A stretch of 7,420 nt of DNA from Lachnospiraceae bacterium UBA3643 (GCA_002373855.1 DFKO01000192.1:1-7420); one strand, 5' to 3'; shown: positions 1 through 6,332, counted from the first letter of the stretch. Notes: generated by a model from the letters alone, not told the origin. Numbers and translations are program-made.

Positions 1-1117
1 ATGCGTCAGTACTCTTGCCAAGAGCTCTTGCAGTCTTTCTGATATTGTCTCTTGCAAATTTTGCTGACTCGAATATTACGGCATTTGTCGTATCTCTGAT
101 CTCAGAATTTAATCCACCCATCACTCCGGCAAGTGCCACAGGCTTTACTCCGTCACAGATGACGAGATTGTTCTCATTAAGTTCATACTCAAGTTCATCA
201 AGGGTTACGATCTTTTCTTTATCATTAGCCCTTCTTACATTGATTGCATTGCCTTCAATATAATTAGAATCAAATGCATGCATGGGCTGACCGATTTCAT
301 GCATTACATAATTTGTAATATCAACGATATTTGAAATAGGCTGCTGTCCGATAAGGGCCAGTCTCCTCTTCATCCAAAGTGGTGACTTCTCAATCTTTAC
401 ATCATATACATAATGTCCAATGTATCTCGGGCAGATATCAGGTGCAGATACTGTTACATTAAATCCGTCTTTCGTAACATCAGTCTCTGTATAATCTGTT
501 GCAGGCATCTTTAACGGTTTATTAAGTACAGCTGCTATCTCCCTGGCGATACCGAGCATACACTGGCAGTCGGGACGGTTTGCAGTGATCGAAATGTCAA
601 AAATATAATCGTCAAGGCCAAGAAGAGGCTTTACATCTTCGCCGGGTGTCATATCATCCGGAAGAACGAGGAGACCGTTATATTCGGCTCCGGGGTACAT
701 ACCCTCGCTCACTCCAAGCTCTGTACCTGAGCAGAGCATACCCTCTGAATCAACTCCGCGTAATTTACCCTTCTTTATAGTCATGACGCCTTCAACAGTC
801 TTGTGGTCTTTAGCAGTCATAAGTACACTTGCACCTACAAGAGCAACAGGGAACTTCTTGCCTGCTACGACATTATCGGCGCCGCAGCATATCTGGAATG
901 AGCCTTTATCACCACAGTCCACCTGACAGATATGGAGATGGGTATCGGGGATAGGCTCGCATTCCTTTACGAGTCCGCATACTACATTGCTGATATCCTT
1001 GCCGACCTCAATGAGTTCCTCTACTTCAAAACCGCAGTCAAAGAGTTTCTTTTCAAGTTCCTGTGCCGTTACATCTATATCAACATATTCTTTTAACCAA
1101 CTGAGCGGTGCTAACAT
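1..1117 (-). CDS. pheT: Phenylalanyl-tRNA synthetase beta subunit, 3' part missing
   Basis: Beta chain of the cytoplasmic alpha2-beta2 enzyme that charges tRNA-Phe. The frame is open from the ATG at 1115-1117 to the window edge (372 codons; the family is about 800 residues), so the catalytic-like core and the C-terminal anticodon-binding domain lie outside. Visible order: N-terminal MLAPLSWLKEYVD (1-13), the OB-fold tRNA-binding domain (about 40-150, with CCGADNVVAGKKFPVAL at 77-93), then the B3/B4 editing region with ANRPDC (179-184), SNIVDITNYV near 262-271 and GQPMHAFD near 276-283, then ALAGVMGG (328-335). All are classic PheT motifs. The start is fixed by AAGGAGG, which overlaps the pheS stop codon; only 14 bp separate the genes, so the two are translated from one mRNA. 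No frameshift is visible. Expression should follow the T-box upstream of pheS. Confidence 0.97.
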   Translation of the reverse strand, partial: MLAPLSWLKEYVDIDVTAQELEKKLFDCGFEVEELIEVGKDISNVVCGLVKECEPIPDTHLHICQVDCGDKGSFQICCGADNVVAGKKFPVALVGASVLMTAKDHKTVEGVMTIKKGKLRGVDSEGMLCSGTELGVSEGMYPGAEYNGLLVLPDDMTPGEDVKPLLGLDDYIFDISITANRPDCQCMLGIAREIAAVLNKPLKMPATDYTETDVTKDGFNVTVSAPDICPRYIGHYVYDVKIEKSPLWMKRRLALIGQQPISNIVDITNYVMHEIGQPMHAFDSNYIEGNAINVRRANDKEKIVTLDELEYELNENNLVICDGVKPVALAGVMGGLNSEIRDTTNAVIFESAKFARDNIRKTARALGKSTDA

Positions 1118-1131
1118 TTCTTTCGCCCTCC

Positions 1132-2163
1132 TTAATTATCATCAATCTGGTCGAGTACGCGTAAATCAGACTCGAAGAGAAGTTTTATATTATTGATGCC
1201 ATACTTGAGCATTGCAGTACGCTCGATTCCGATACCGAATGCAAGTCCCGAATACTTATCGGGATCGATATCGCAGTTTTCAAGGACCTTACGGTTTACG
1301 ATACCTGCTCCGAGGATCTCTATCCAGCCGGTACCCTTGCAAAGCTTGCATCCCTTGCCGCCGCACTCAAAGCAACTGACGTCAACCTCTACAGAAGGCT
1401 CTGTAAAGGGGAAATACGAAGGGCGCAGTCTTGTGGTCGTATTTTCTCCGTAAATCTTCTTTACAAATACATCCAGCATACCCTTAAGGTCACAGAGAGT
1501 GATCTTCTCATCAACTACGAGACCTTCCATCTGTGTGAACATAGGTGAATGGGTCGCATCATCATCCGATCTGAATACCTTGCCCGGTGAAAGTATCTTG
1601 ATAGGGGGCTTTTTCGCTTCCATTACATGGATCTGACCTGCAGATGTCTGGGTACGAAGCAGAAATTCAGGAGACAGATAAAATGTATCCTGCATATCCC
1701 TTGCCGGATGATCTGCTGGAGTATTGAGGGCAGTGAAGTTGTAATAATCATTTTCTATCTCTGTACCTTCATATATCTCAAAGCCCATGCCTGCAAACAC
1801 ATCTATAAGCTGATTCCTCATCTGGGTGATGGGATGAAGATTACCTGTCTTTACCTTTTTTGAGGGCATCGTGACATCAATCTTTTCACTCTTATATCTT
1901 AAGTCAAGCTCAAGAGCCTTCATCTTCTCATCAAGCTCCGTGAATTTCTCAAGAGCCCAGTTTTTAAGCTCATTTACATTTTTACCAAACTCCGCTCTCT
2001 CCTCAGGTGCTATTGTCTTCATCTGCTTCATCAGCTGGCCTATCTTACCAACCTTTGAATCGAGATACTGCTTCCTGAGTTCAAATGCATTGCTTCTTGA
2101 TGTGGCATTTTTCTCAATACCATCAAGAATCTCCTGCTTAATGGCAGCAAGTTCTTCTAACAT
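1132..2163 (-). CDS. pheS: Phenylalanyl-tRNA synthetase alpha subunit
   Basis: Catalytic alpha chain of PheRS (class II aminoacyl-tRNA synthetase), which activates phenylalanine with ATP and transfers it to tRNA-Phe. The 343 residues match the usual bacterial length. The N-terminal 1-90 is a charged helical coiled-coil arm that contacts tRNA. The class II catalytic domain follows: motif 1 around [14 protein letters not shown] (110-123), the conserved [13 protein letters not shown] (151-163), motif 2 around [19 protein letters not shown] (197-215), the substrate-pocket stretch [15 protein letters not shown] (251-265), and motif 3 [17 protein letters not shown] (307-323). C264, C267, C272 and C275 form a CxxC-x4-CxxC cluster, known from Firmicute PheS. 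The start is supported by GGAGG about 8 nt upstream. First gene of the pheST operon, about 80 nt after the leader terminator. Confidence 0.98.
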   Translation of the reverse strand: MLEELAAIKQEILDGIEKNATSRSNAFELRKQYLDSKVGKIGQLMKQMKTIAPEERAEFGKNVNELKNWALEKFTELDEKMKALELDLRYKSEKIDVTMPSKKVKTGNLHPITQMRNQLIDVFAGMGFEIYEGTEIENDYYNFTALNTPADHPARDMQDTFYLSPEFLLRTQTSAGQIHVMEAKKPPIKILSPGKVFRSDDDATHSPMFTQMEGLVVDEKITLCDLKGMLDVFVKKIYGENTTTRLRPSYFPFTEPSVEVDVSCFECGGKGCKLCKGTGWIEILGAGIVNRKVLENCDIDPDKYSGLAFGIGIERTAMLKYGINNIKLLFESDLRVLDQIDDN

Positions 2164-2242
2164 TTCTTTATCCTCCGTTATATTAATTTTTAAATTATTT
2201 GAATTTATATTCTTTTTTGATACATAATCACAGGGTACTAAT

Positions 2243-2273
2243 AAAAAATCCCGAACAGTATTTCTGTCCGGGA
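2243..2273 (-). terminator. Rho-independent leader terminator of the pheST T-box
   Basis: On the minus strand, TCCCGGACAG and CTGTTCGGGA form a 10-bp stem (one G-U pair) around a 5-nt AAATA loop, followed directly by a run of T residues. It lies just after the conserved T-box sequence and before pheS. The 5' arm overlaps the CGTCCC segment that would otherwise join the antiterminator. By T-box precedent it forms when tRNA-Phe is charged and stops transcription before pheS. Confidence 0.9.
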
Positions 2274-2540
2274 CGAATATTTAATCCGTGGTACCACCCT
2301 GATTCTTTGTATCCCCGGGAAAGTCTGCTTTAAGGATTTTTACCTTATGCCCTTTATTTCCCAAGCTGTATACAAAGCACTTATTCATACTTAACGCGTA
2401 TTAAACGGGACGCCCTACTGTTGCTTCAGGCCTCCGGCTCCGGTGTGAAATTCATAAAAGGTGATGCTTATCCGCTTTCAGCCGGTGGCGGATATCTCTT
2501 TAAACATCTTCATCCCAATACTACTATGCACCATCATAGC
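2243..2540 (-). promoter_or_regulatory. T-box riboswitch, Phe (UUC) specifier, controlling pheST
   Basis: This leader RNA senses uncharged tRNA-Phe. Seen on the minus strand, 5' to 3': a closing helix GGTG (2529-2532) with CACC (2442-2445); loop-E strands AGTA (2522-2525) and GAA (2451-2453); specifier triplet TTC (2447-2449) followed by A; GATG pairing with CATC (2511-2514, 2463-2466); AGAGA (2495-2499); apical hairpin ATCCGC/GCGGAT (2488-2493, 2470-2475); and the T-box core AGGGTGGTACC within 2286-2300. The antiterminator bulge reads UGGU, so its last base pairs with discriminator A73, as expected for tRNA-Phe. Specifier, discriminator match and the downstream pheS agree with each other. 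When uncharged tRNA is bound, the antiterminator displaces the hairpin at 2249-2273. Confidence 0.93.
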
Positions 2541-2542
2541 TT

Positions 2543-2572
2543 TTAATATTCTATTTGTTCACATTTTGTAAA
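2543..2572 (-). promoter_or_regulatory. Weak candidate promoter next to the T-box leader
   Basis: TTTACA (2567-2572), an 18-nt spacer and TATTAA (2543-2548) on the minus strand would start RNA close to the first base of the T-box stem I. Position is attractive but both hexamers are weak, and the -35 overlaps a terminator-like hairpin. A better-matching promoter lies at 2662-2690. Confidence 0.3.
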
Positions 2573-2593
2573 AACAGTGTCCTGTCACCGTTT
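2570..2593 (-). terminator. Possible small terminator hairpin upstream of the T-box
   Basis: AAACGGTG and CACTGTTT form an 8-bp stem (one G-U) with a 6-nt ACAGGA loop; the 3' arm runs into a five-T tract. It could end a short transcript begun at the candidate promoter 2662-2690, or could be chance in AT-rich DNA. Between them, AAAAACAT (2632-2639) and ATGTTTTT (2611-2618) form another perfect 8-bp inverted repeat. No coding region is seen in this stretch. Confidence 0.33.
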
Positions 2594-2661
2594 ATGAAAA
2601 TATATTTTTAAAAAACATGTTTCTAATAAATATGTTTTTGAATCATATTTATACCATAATA

Positions 2662-2690
2662 AATATAATACACCAAAACTATTTAATCAA
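2662..2690 (-). promoter_or_regulatory. Candidate sigma-A type promoter upstream of pheST
   Basis: TTGATT (2685-2690), exactly 17 nt, then TATATT (2662-2667) on the minus strand. Predicted start is near 2655, about 115 nt before the T-box stem I. It may be the real pheST promoter with a longer 5' leader, or may serve a separate short RNA ending at the hairpin 2570-2593. Called from hexamers and spacing only. Confidence 0.5.
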
Positions 2691-2774
2691 GTACAAGATG
2701 TAGGCATTTTGATATATCGAAACAGTACTCCCGTCAGCATCACTTGTCGAACTATCTCAATGAGCACATAGAGC

Positions 2775-2810
2775 AAAAAGCACCTGCTACTAAATATGAT
2801 AACAAGTGCT
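2775..2810 (-). terminator. Rho-independent terminator after the GNAT-like gene
   Basis: Minus-strand arms AGCACTTG (2803-2810) and CAGGTGCT (2779-2786) form an 8-bp stem with one wobble pair and a 16-nt loop, followed by a T tract (2775-2779). It lies 27 bp beyond the stop codon of the GNAT-like gene, so it closes that two-gene unit and insulates it from pheST. Confidence 0.75.
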
Positions 2811-2837
2811 ATTAGTTAAATGGTTGATTACTGTGGT

Positions 2838-3374
2838 CTATAAAATGTAAAACATCTGGACGTATCCATCAGTTCTTTGCAATTCCTTAAATTTGTATTT
2901 TTCATATTTATCCCGCAAACCTGTCCGGCTGGGCTCATACTCTAACAATACGCAAGAAAATGCAATTAAATGATTAATTTGTTCAATGATATCCATGGCA
3001 TAGTCTAAAATCTCATCCATATCTATCGAGCTTACTCTGTCTTCACCTATATATTTGCCAAGCTGACCAATAAGAATGCAAGGCAAGCTCGTATCATCCA
3101 TTTTTAAACCAAAAAACAATTTTTTCTTTGTTGTGTTTGAGACATTACTATCAAGACCAATAACTTTGTTTGATAATGTGAAGTACCCTTCAACAATTAC
3201 CTCCCCATTATGTTCAAGCATATCGCTTTGTACAATAAGATAGGTATAACACCACTTTCGCTTATTATAGTCTATAGCCTTGTCCCTAAGAAAAGACTGT
3301 ATGTCAATGTCTTTTGAATTGGAAAAACTTTGCAGAATAGCTTTAGTCGAATCTACGCCATAATTATCCAACAA
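2838..3374 (-). CDS. GNAT-fold acetyltransferase-like protein, candidate toxin of a TA-like pair
   Basis: A 178-residue soluble protein with the layout of a divergent GNAT (GCN5-related N-acetyltransferase): an N-terminal helix ending FLRDKAIDYNK (28-38), strand TYLIV (44-48), the strand GYFTLS (63-68), a strand leading into the acetyl-CoA loop CILIGQLGKYIG (99-110; weak match to Q/RxxGxG/A), helix 117-135, a strand at 138-146, then DKYEKYKFKEL (155-165), resembling the usual 'fYekyGF' element, and a closing strand YVQMFYIL. Activity and substrate cannot be told from sequence. The start is TTG at 3372-3374, or the adjacent TTG at 3369-3371; the only ribosome-binding signal is AAGGA overlapping the stop codon of the preceding 55-residue gene, so translation is probably coupled. 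The terminator at 2775-2810 follows. GNAT toxins paired with small antitoxins are known; assigning this pair to that class is inference. Confidence 0.72.
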   Translation of the reverse strand: MLDNYGVDSTKAILQSFSNSKDIDIQSFLRDKAIDYNKRKWCYTYLIVQSDMLEHNGEVIVEGYFTLSNKVIGLDSNVSNTTKKKLFFGLKMDDTSLPCILIGQLGKYIGEDRVSSIDMDEILDYAMDIIEQINHLIAFSCVLLEYEPSRTGLRDKYEKYKFKELQRTDGYVQMFYIL

Positions 3375-3379
3375 ATCCT

Positions 3380-3547
3380 TTAGCGAGATGAGAATTGTCT
3401 TAATAACCGTCTTCCCTTCTCGAAAGCGTTTGGATCTGTTTTTCGCTGTCTTTTTACACGATTAGGATTATTCATTTCATCAACTATTCGCTGACAAACA
3501 GTATCATCCTTAATCACAAATTGTTTTGTAATTGATGTAGTAGCCAT
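3380..3547 (-). CDS. Small basic protein (55 aa), candidate antitoxin or partner of the GNAT-like protein
   Basis: The ATG at 3545-3547 is preceded by a very strong AAAGGAGG, 5 nt away, and by an extended -10 promoter, so this short frame is very likely translated. The product starts MATTSITKQFVIKDD, a likely beta strand then turn; a helix follows to about residue 26, then a basic linker rich in Arg/Lys (NPNRVKRQRK, 28-37) and a C-terminal helix EKGRRLLRQFSSR (43-55). It has no membrane segment and no clear ribbon-helix-helix or HTH match. Its stop codon lies 5 bp before the TTG of the GNAT-like gene, in another frame, so the two form one unit. Small basic size, first position and an inverted repeat over the promoter fit a DNA-binding or toxin-neutralising partner, but this is inference; I do not recognise the family with certainty. 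Confidence 0.78.
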   Translation of the reverse strand: MATTSITKQFVIKDDTVCQRIVDEMNNPNRVKRQRKTDPNAFEKGRRLLRQFSSR

Positions 3548-3578
3548 AACGTCCTCCTTTCGCGAATCTTTCTACTGA

Positions 3579-3587
3579 ATTATACCA
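3579..3587 (-). promoter_or_regulatory. Extended -10 promoter of the 55-aa / GNAT-like unit
   Basis: Minus strand TGGTATAAT: a perfect TATAAT with the TGn extension. No good -35 hexamer is found 17 nt upstream, which extended -10 promoters tolerate. Predicted start is near 3572, giving a short leader of about 25 nt before the ATG. Confidence 0.55.
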
Positions 3588-3593
3588 GATATT

Positions 3594-3611
3594 TGCCATC
3601 AACCATTGGCA
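3594..3611. repeat. Inverted repeat over the promoter, possible operator
   Basis: TGCCA and TGGCA are perfect 5-bp inverted arms separated by 8 bp. They sit immediately upstream of the extended -10, where a -35 element would be. This is a usual location for an autoregulatory operator of a toxin-antitoxin unit; no binding protein is identified. Confidence 0.4.
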
Positions 3612-3630
3612 CACTCTTAACAGATTAATT

Positions 3631-3667
3631 AGGGTGTTACCCTTTTCTGTCCCGTGTAAAACACAGG
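3631..3667. other. Two adjacent hairpins in the possible leader of the small gene pair
   Basis: AGGGT-GTT-ACCCT (3631-3643) and CCCGTGT-AAA-ACACAGG (3651-3667, 7-bp stem with one wobble) lie 7 bp apart. Read on the minus strand, GTGTT of one and AACAC of the other could also pair, giving alternative folds. Neither is followed by a convincing T tract on the minus strand, so I do not call a terminator. The rest of 3612-3764 is AT-rich and shows no gene. Confidence 0.4.
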
Positions 3668-3704
3668 AATAAAAATAAGAAAAAATATAATATATTACAC
3701 TACT

Positions 3705-3733
3705 ATAATAACTCTTTTGCGATATATTTTCAA
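3705..3733 (-). promoter_or_regulatory. Candidate distal promoter for the small gene pair
   Basis: TTGAAA (3728-3733), exactly 17 nt, then TATTAT (3705-3710) on the minus strand: close to consensus. RNA from here would start near 3698 and carry about 150 nt of leader, including the two hairpins and the inverted repeat, before the 55-aa gene. The surrounding DNA is very AT-rich, so chance matches are likelier than usual. Confidence 0.48.
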
Positions 3734-3764
3734 CAATAATCCATTATTCTCATCAATGGGAAAT

Positions 3765-3830
3765 TCATGTAATATGTCTCTTGTAATATAAATAATCGTC
3801 AATATACAACGCTTTCTTTATATCAATCAT
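3765..3830 (-). pseudogene. Possible stub of a gene coupled to DUF1902
   Basis: An ATG overlaps the DUF1902 stop codon (TGATG), with AAAGG just before it, and opens a 21-codon frame beginning MIDIKKALYIDDY before a TGA. The start resembles the N-termini of small DUF2442-type proteins, but that resemblance is faint and from memory. The overlap suggests a former or very small second gene of the DUF1902 operon. It may equally be a chance short frame. Confidence 0.25.
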
Positions 3831-4030
3831 CACCTTTGTGTCATAAATTTAATGCCAAGACATAAAATACCATTTTCGGCAGCCATTTCCGGAGCGGCAT
3901 ACCTTACTCTTTGAATTAAAGCATCATAAGAACCAGATTCTAACGCAAGTCCAATCCCTTCACCGATTGCAACCCACACTTGAGCCTCTTCGTCCCAAAA
4001 TATATTTACTGGTACAATCTTTCCTCTCAT
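3830..4030 (-). CDS. DUF1902 family protein (HicB-antitoxin-like), orphan
   Basis: A 66-residue protein whose N-terminal half, VPVNIFWDEEAQVWVAIGEG (6-25), followed by GLALESGSYDALIQRVRYAAPEM (27-49), is typical of DUF1902: a beta hairpin with WDEEAxVWVA, then a strand and a long helix, the partial RNase H-like fold shared with HicB antitoxins. Where family members usually read DIPGL, this one has GEGIGL. It has no added DNA-binding domain. No HicA-like toxin gene (small, dsRBD-like, with GSHH-type motif) is seen on either side, so it is an orphan here. The ATG has only a weak GAAAG upstream; the frame stays open about 20 codons further but offers no better start. It stands alone between the antiporter operon and the small gene pair. 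Binding partner and function are unknown. Confidence 0.85.
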   Translation of the reverse strand: MRGKIVPVNIFWDEEAQVWVAIGEGIGLALESGSYDALIQRVRYAAPEMAAENGILCLGIKFMTQR

Positions 4031-4076
4031 AGCCAGTCTTTCATAATGATAAATGTTAGCGATTTCTTTTGAATTA

Positions 4077-4105
4077 AATTTAACATAAAACCTTTATTAA
4101 CTCAA
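4077..4105 (-). promoter_or_regulatory. Candidate promoter of the DUF1902 gene
   Basis: TTGAGT (4100-4105), 17 nt, then TAAATT (4077-4082), with a TGT extension before the -10, on the minus strand. It falls in the 112-bp gap after the antiporter operon and would start RNA near 4070, about 40 nt before the DUF1902 ATG. No convincing terminator for the antiporter operon was found in the same gap. Confidence 0.42.
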
Positions 4106-4142
4106 TTAACATATAAGCCAACGTTGCATTTCGCCCAATCGA

Positions 4143-6317
4143 TCACCAGTGAACCATGAGGAGGTATATCATTCCGACAAGCATACCTATACAGCAGAGG
4201 AGCATACCGAATGAAAGGGTTCTGGTCATGATAAAGAACAGCTCCTTGATCTTTGTTTTGCGCAGGGAGAATTCATGAACGAAATCAATATTGTCATCAT
4301 ATGTTCCATCAAATATATCATCTGCTGTCTTCTGGGCGTTGTTTAATCTCGTGCCAAGCCAGAATGTAAAACTGTCTCCCTCATGTTCAAATTTAAGAGG
4401 GCAGTCCTTGTATATCGTCTTTCTTAAAAATACCACAACAGTATCAAGGGCACAGTCAAGTATACGACAAAGGAACCCTGCCACGTAGCACGCTGCAGCG
4501 ATGAGTGGTCTGTATATCAGATTCTCAAGATCAAGCCAAGCAGGCCATCTGTTTACATATACTCTCTTGCCGTTCTCATCCTTCTTTGTAAGCAAAGGAA
4601 TAATGAATCCAAAGTAAATCAATGCGCCAATTCCGATTGAGATACATGCCCCCTTAAGATTCTCAAGTGAGAAGTAATGAACTTCTCCCGGCTCAAATTT
4701 TGCATTCATCAGGTCAACGCCTCGGCTTGCAAAAAAGTCCATAACCACACCTGGGAAGAATCCCATAATAGGAATAATAAGAGCAGATAAACCTATGGCA
4801 ATCTTTGAAGGTATATTCATATATGACTTCATATCGTCATATTTTTTCTGAACCTCATCGTCATTATTCTTAAATACAAAGAGGCAGAGGTAAAGCTTTG
4901 TCATATATGCAACCGTCATACCGCCGGATATCAGGAATATCCACTCGATAAGCTTAATTGTTTCAGGCGTAAACACCGAAGGAGAATAAAACTTAACCGA
5001 GCTGATAGCCGGATTAAGAAAATTCTCAAGTTCCTCATAATATTCCACAATCGATTCATGAAGAAGTGTCTTGCTGACATATCCGTTGAATAAAGGAATA
5101 CCGCCGATACCGAGGGCACCGATTAAAAATACGATATTGAGGAAAGGCTTCTTTCTGCCAAATCCCTTGATCTCGTTAAGGTCAAGCTTATGAAGATTCA
5201 TAAATACAACACCGGCTGCCATAAAGAGAACAAGCTTTATAATCGAATGGTTCATCATATGAAGAAGAATACCTGCCGAAGGAAGTGGCGCATTCAGATT
5301 CATAAGTGATGTTGCTTCAGGTCTTCCCCCTGTATGTACCTCTACCATGGCACCAAGCAATCCGTGCATACCTACTCCCACCATGATAAATCCTATCTGG
5401 GACATTGATGAGCAAGCAAGTGTACGCTTTAAATCCGTAGAGAAAAGTGCAAGAAGCGCACCTGTAAACATTGTTACGACTGCAAGTATAAGAATCAGTG
5501 CTGCCCAGCCATCATTACCGTAAAGCATGTTGCAGCTGACAACAAGTATTCCGTAGACACCCGACTTTGTCAGGATACCGGATAAAAGTGCCGATGCAGG
5601 TGCGGGTGCAACCGGATGAGCTTTCGGAAGCCAGATATGAAGAGGGAACGCTCCGGCCTTTGCTCCGAATCCTACAGTGATGCAGGTAGCGGCCGCGTAA
5701 ATCATTCTCTTATCTTCGACGCGGGAAATCACATTAAAGAGTTTTGATATCTCGAGAGTCCCTACTGCATTGTAGAGAAGGAAAAGTCCCATCAGCATAA
5801 CCATACCGCCGATAACGGCAACTGCCAGGTATGTCTCTGCCGCTCTCATTGAAGGTTTCTTCTCATCATGGGCAACCCATACATATGAAGTAAACGACAT
5901 TATCTCAAAGAAAATAAATGTTGTATAAAGGTCAGCCGATAAGAATACTCCCATCGTTGCTCCAAGGGTAAGGAGCATAAACATGTAGTATCTGTTTCTG
6001 TTGTGATAATGCTTAAAATACTCAGCAGAGAATATGGTTGTCATGCACCACATAAGTGCAGCCACAAGAGTATACACTCCCCTGAATCCCGACAGCACAA
6101 AATGAAGTCCGAATCCACAGACCTTATCAACGTCGAGAGTAATCAGGTTCTCGGAACTGAAGTTTGCAAATAAATATGCAAGCAAAGAGAGCTCGGCTAT
6201 AACAAGTACGTCTGCAAATACATTACGGGCAGTCTTATTAAATCGGCCGATGATATATGACAGGAATGCGCCGATAAAAGGCATAAATACAATTATTCCT
6301 AAAGGATTAATCATCAT
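4143..6317 (-). CDS. Proton/cation antiporter-like membrane subunit (NuoL/MrpA superfamily), long C-terminal extension
   Basis: A 724-residue polytopic membrane protein of the complex I / Mrp antiporter family (Proton_antipo_M), which translocates H+ or Na+ as part of a larger complex. Key channel residues are in place: the TM5 glutamate in FFEIMSFTSYVWVAH (E138), the TM7 lysine in GFGAKAGAFPLHIWLPKAHP (K220), the TM8 lysine in SGILTKSGVYGI (K251), HMMNHSIIK (H357, K361), and the TM12 lysine in FNGYVSKTLLHES (K416). After TM14 and further helices (about 503-525, 555-576) comes a tail of about 140 residues with DLENLIYRPL (596-605), a helix at 605-632, a polar acidic stretch (about 640-690) and a final membrane helix (about 697-721). 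This matches the long-tail NuoL/HyfB-like type. It starts at ATG-ATG after AAAGGAGAG, 15 bp behind the upstream antiporter gene. Whether it serves a hydrogenase, complex I-like or Mrp complex cannot be decided without the neighbouring genes. Confidence 0.95.
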   Translation of the reverse strand: MMINPLGIIVFMPFIGAFLSYIIGRFNKTARNVFADVLVIAELSLLAYLFANFSSENLITLDVDKVCGFGLHFVLSGFRGVYTLVAALMWCMTTIFSAEYFKHYHNRNRYYMFMLLTLGATMGVFLSADLYTTFIFFEIMSFTSYVWVAHDEKKPSMRAAETYLAVAVIGGMVMLMGLFLLYNAVGTLEISKLFNVISRVEDKRMIYAAATCITVGFGAKAGAFPLHIWLPKAHPVAPAPASALLSGILTKSGVYGILVVSCNMLYGNDGWAALILILAVVTMFTGALLALFSTDLKRTLACSSMSQIGFIMVGVGMHGLLGAMVEVHTGGRPEATSLMNLNAPLPSAGILLHMMNHSIIKLVLFMAAGVVFMNLHKLDLNEIKGFGRKKPFLNIVFLIGALGIGGIPLFNGYVSKTLLHESIVEYYEELENFLNPAISSVKFYSPSVFTPETIKLIEWIFLISGGMTVAYMTKLYLCLFVFKNNDDEVQKKYDDMKSYMNIPSKIAIGLSALIIPIMGFFPGVVMDFFASRGVDLMNAKFEPGEVHYFSLENLKGACISIGIGALIYFGFIIPLLTKKDENGKRVYVNRWPAWLDLENLIYRPLIAAACYVAGFLCRILDCALDTVVVFLRKTIYKDCPLKFEHEGDSFTFWLGTRLNNAQKTADDIFDGTYDDNIDFVHEFSLRKTKIKELFFIMTRTLSFGMLLCCIGMLVGMIYLLMVHW

Positions 6318-6332
6318 ATCTTCTCTCCTTTC

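Noticed and set aside
1871..2227. Plus-strand frames inside pheS, pheT and the antiporter genes
   Set aside because: They are antisense shadows of strongly conserved genes, with no ribosome binding sites or family resemblance.
2689..2817. Minus-strand open stretch encoding a hydrophobic peptide ending FRYIKMPTSCT
   Set aside because: It has no good start codon or ribosome binding site and overlaps the terminator hairpin; probably chance, at most a relic.
3631..3648. Plus-strand AGGGT-GTT-ACCCT followed by TTT as a terminator
   Set aside because: The stem is only 5 bp and no plus-strand gene precedes it; kept only as a leader hairpin.
4031..4093. Upstream in-frame extension of the DUF1902 gene by about 20 codons
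   Set aside because: The frame is open back to tandem stop codons but contains no ATG, GTG or TTG with a ribosome binding site, and it overlaps a likely promoter.
4077..4142. Terminator after the antiporter operon
   Set aside because: The gap holds an AACGTT palindrome but no stem with a T tract; no support for a rho-independent terminator.
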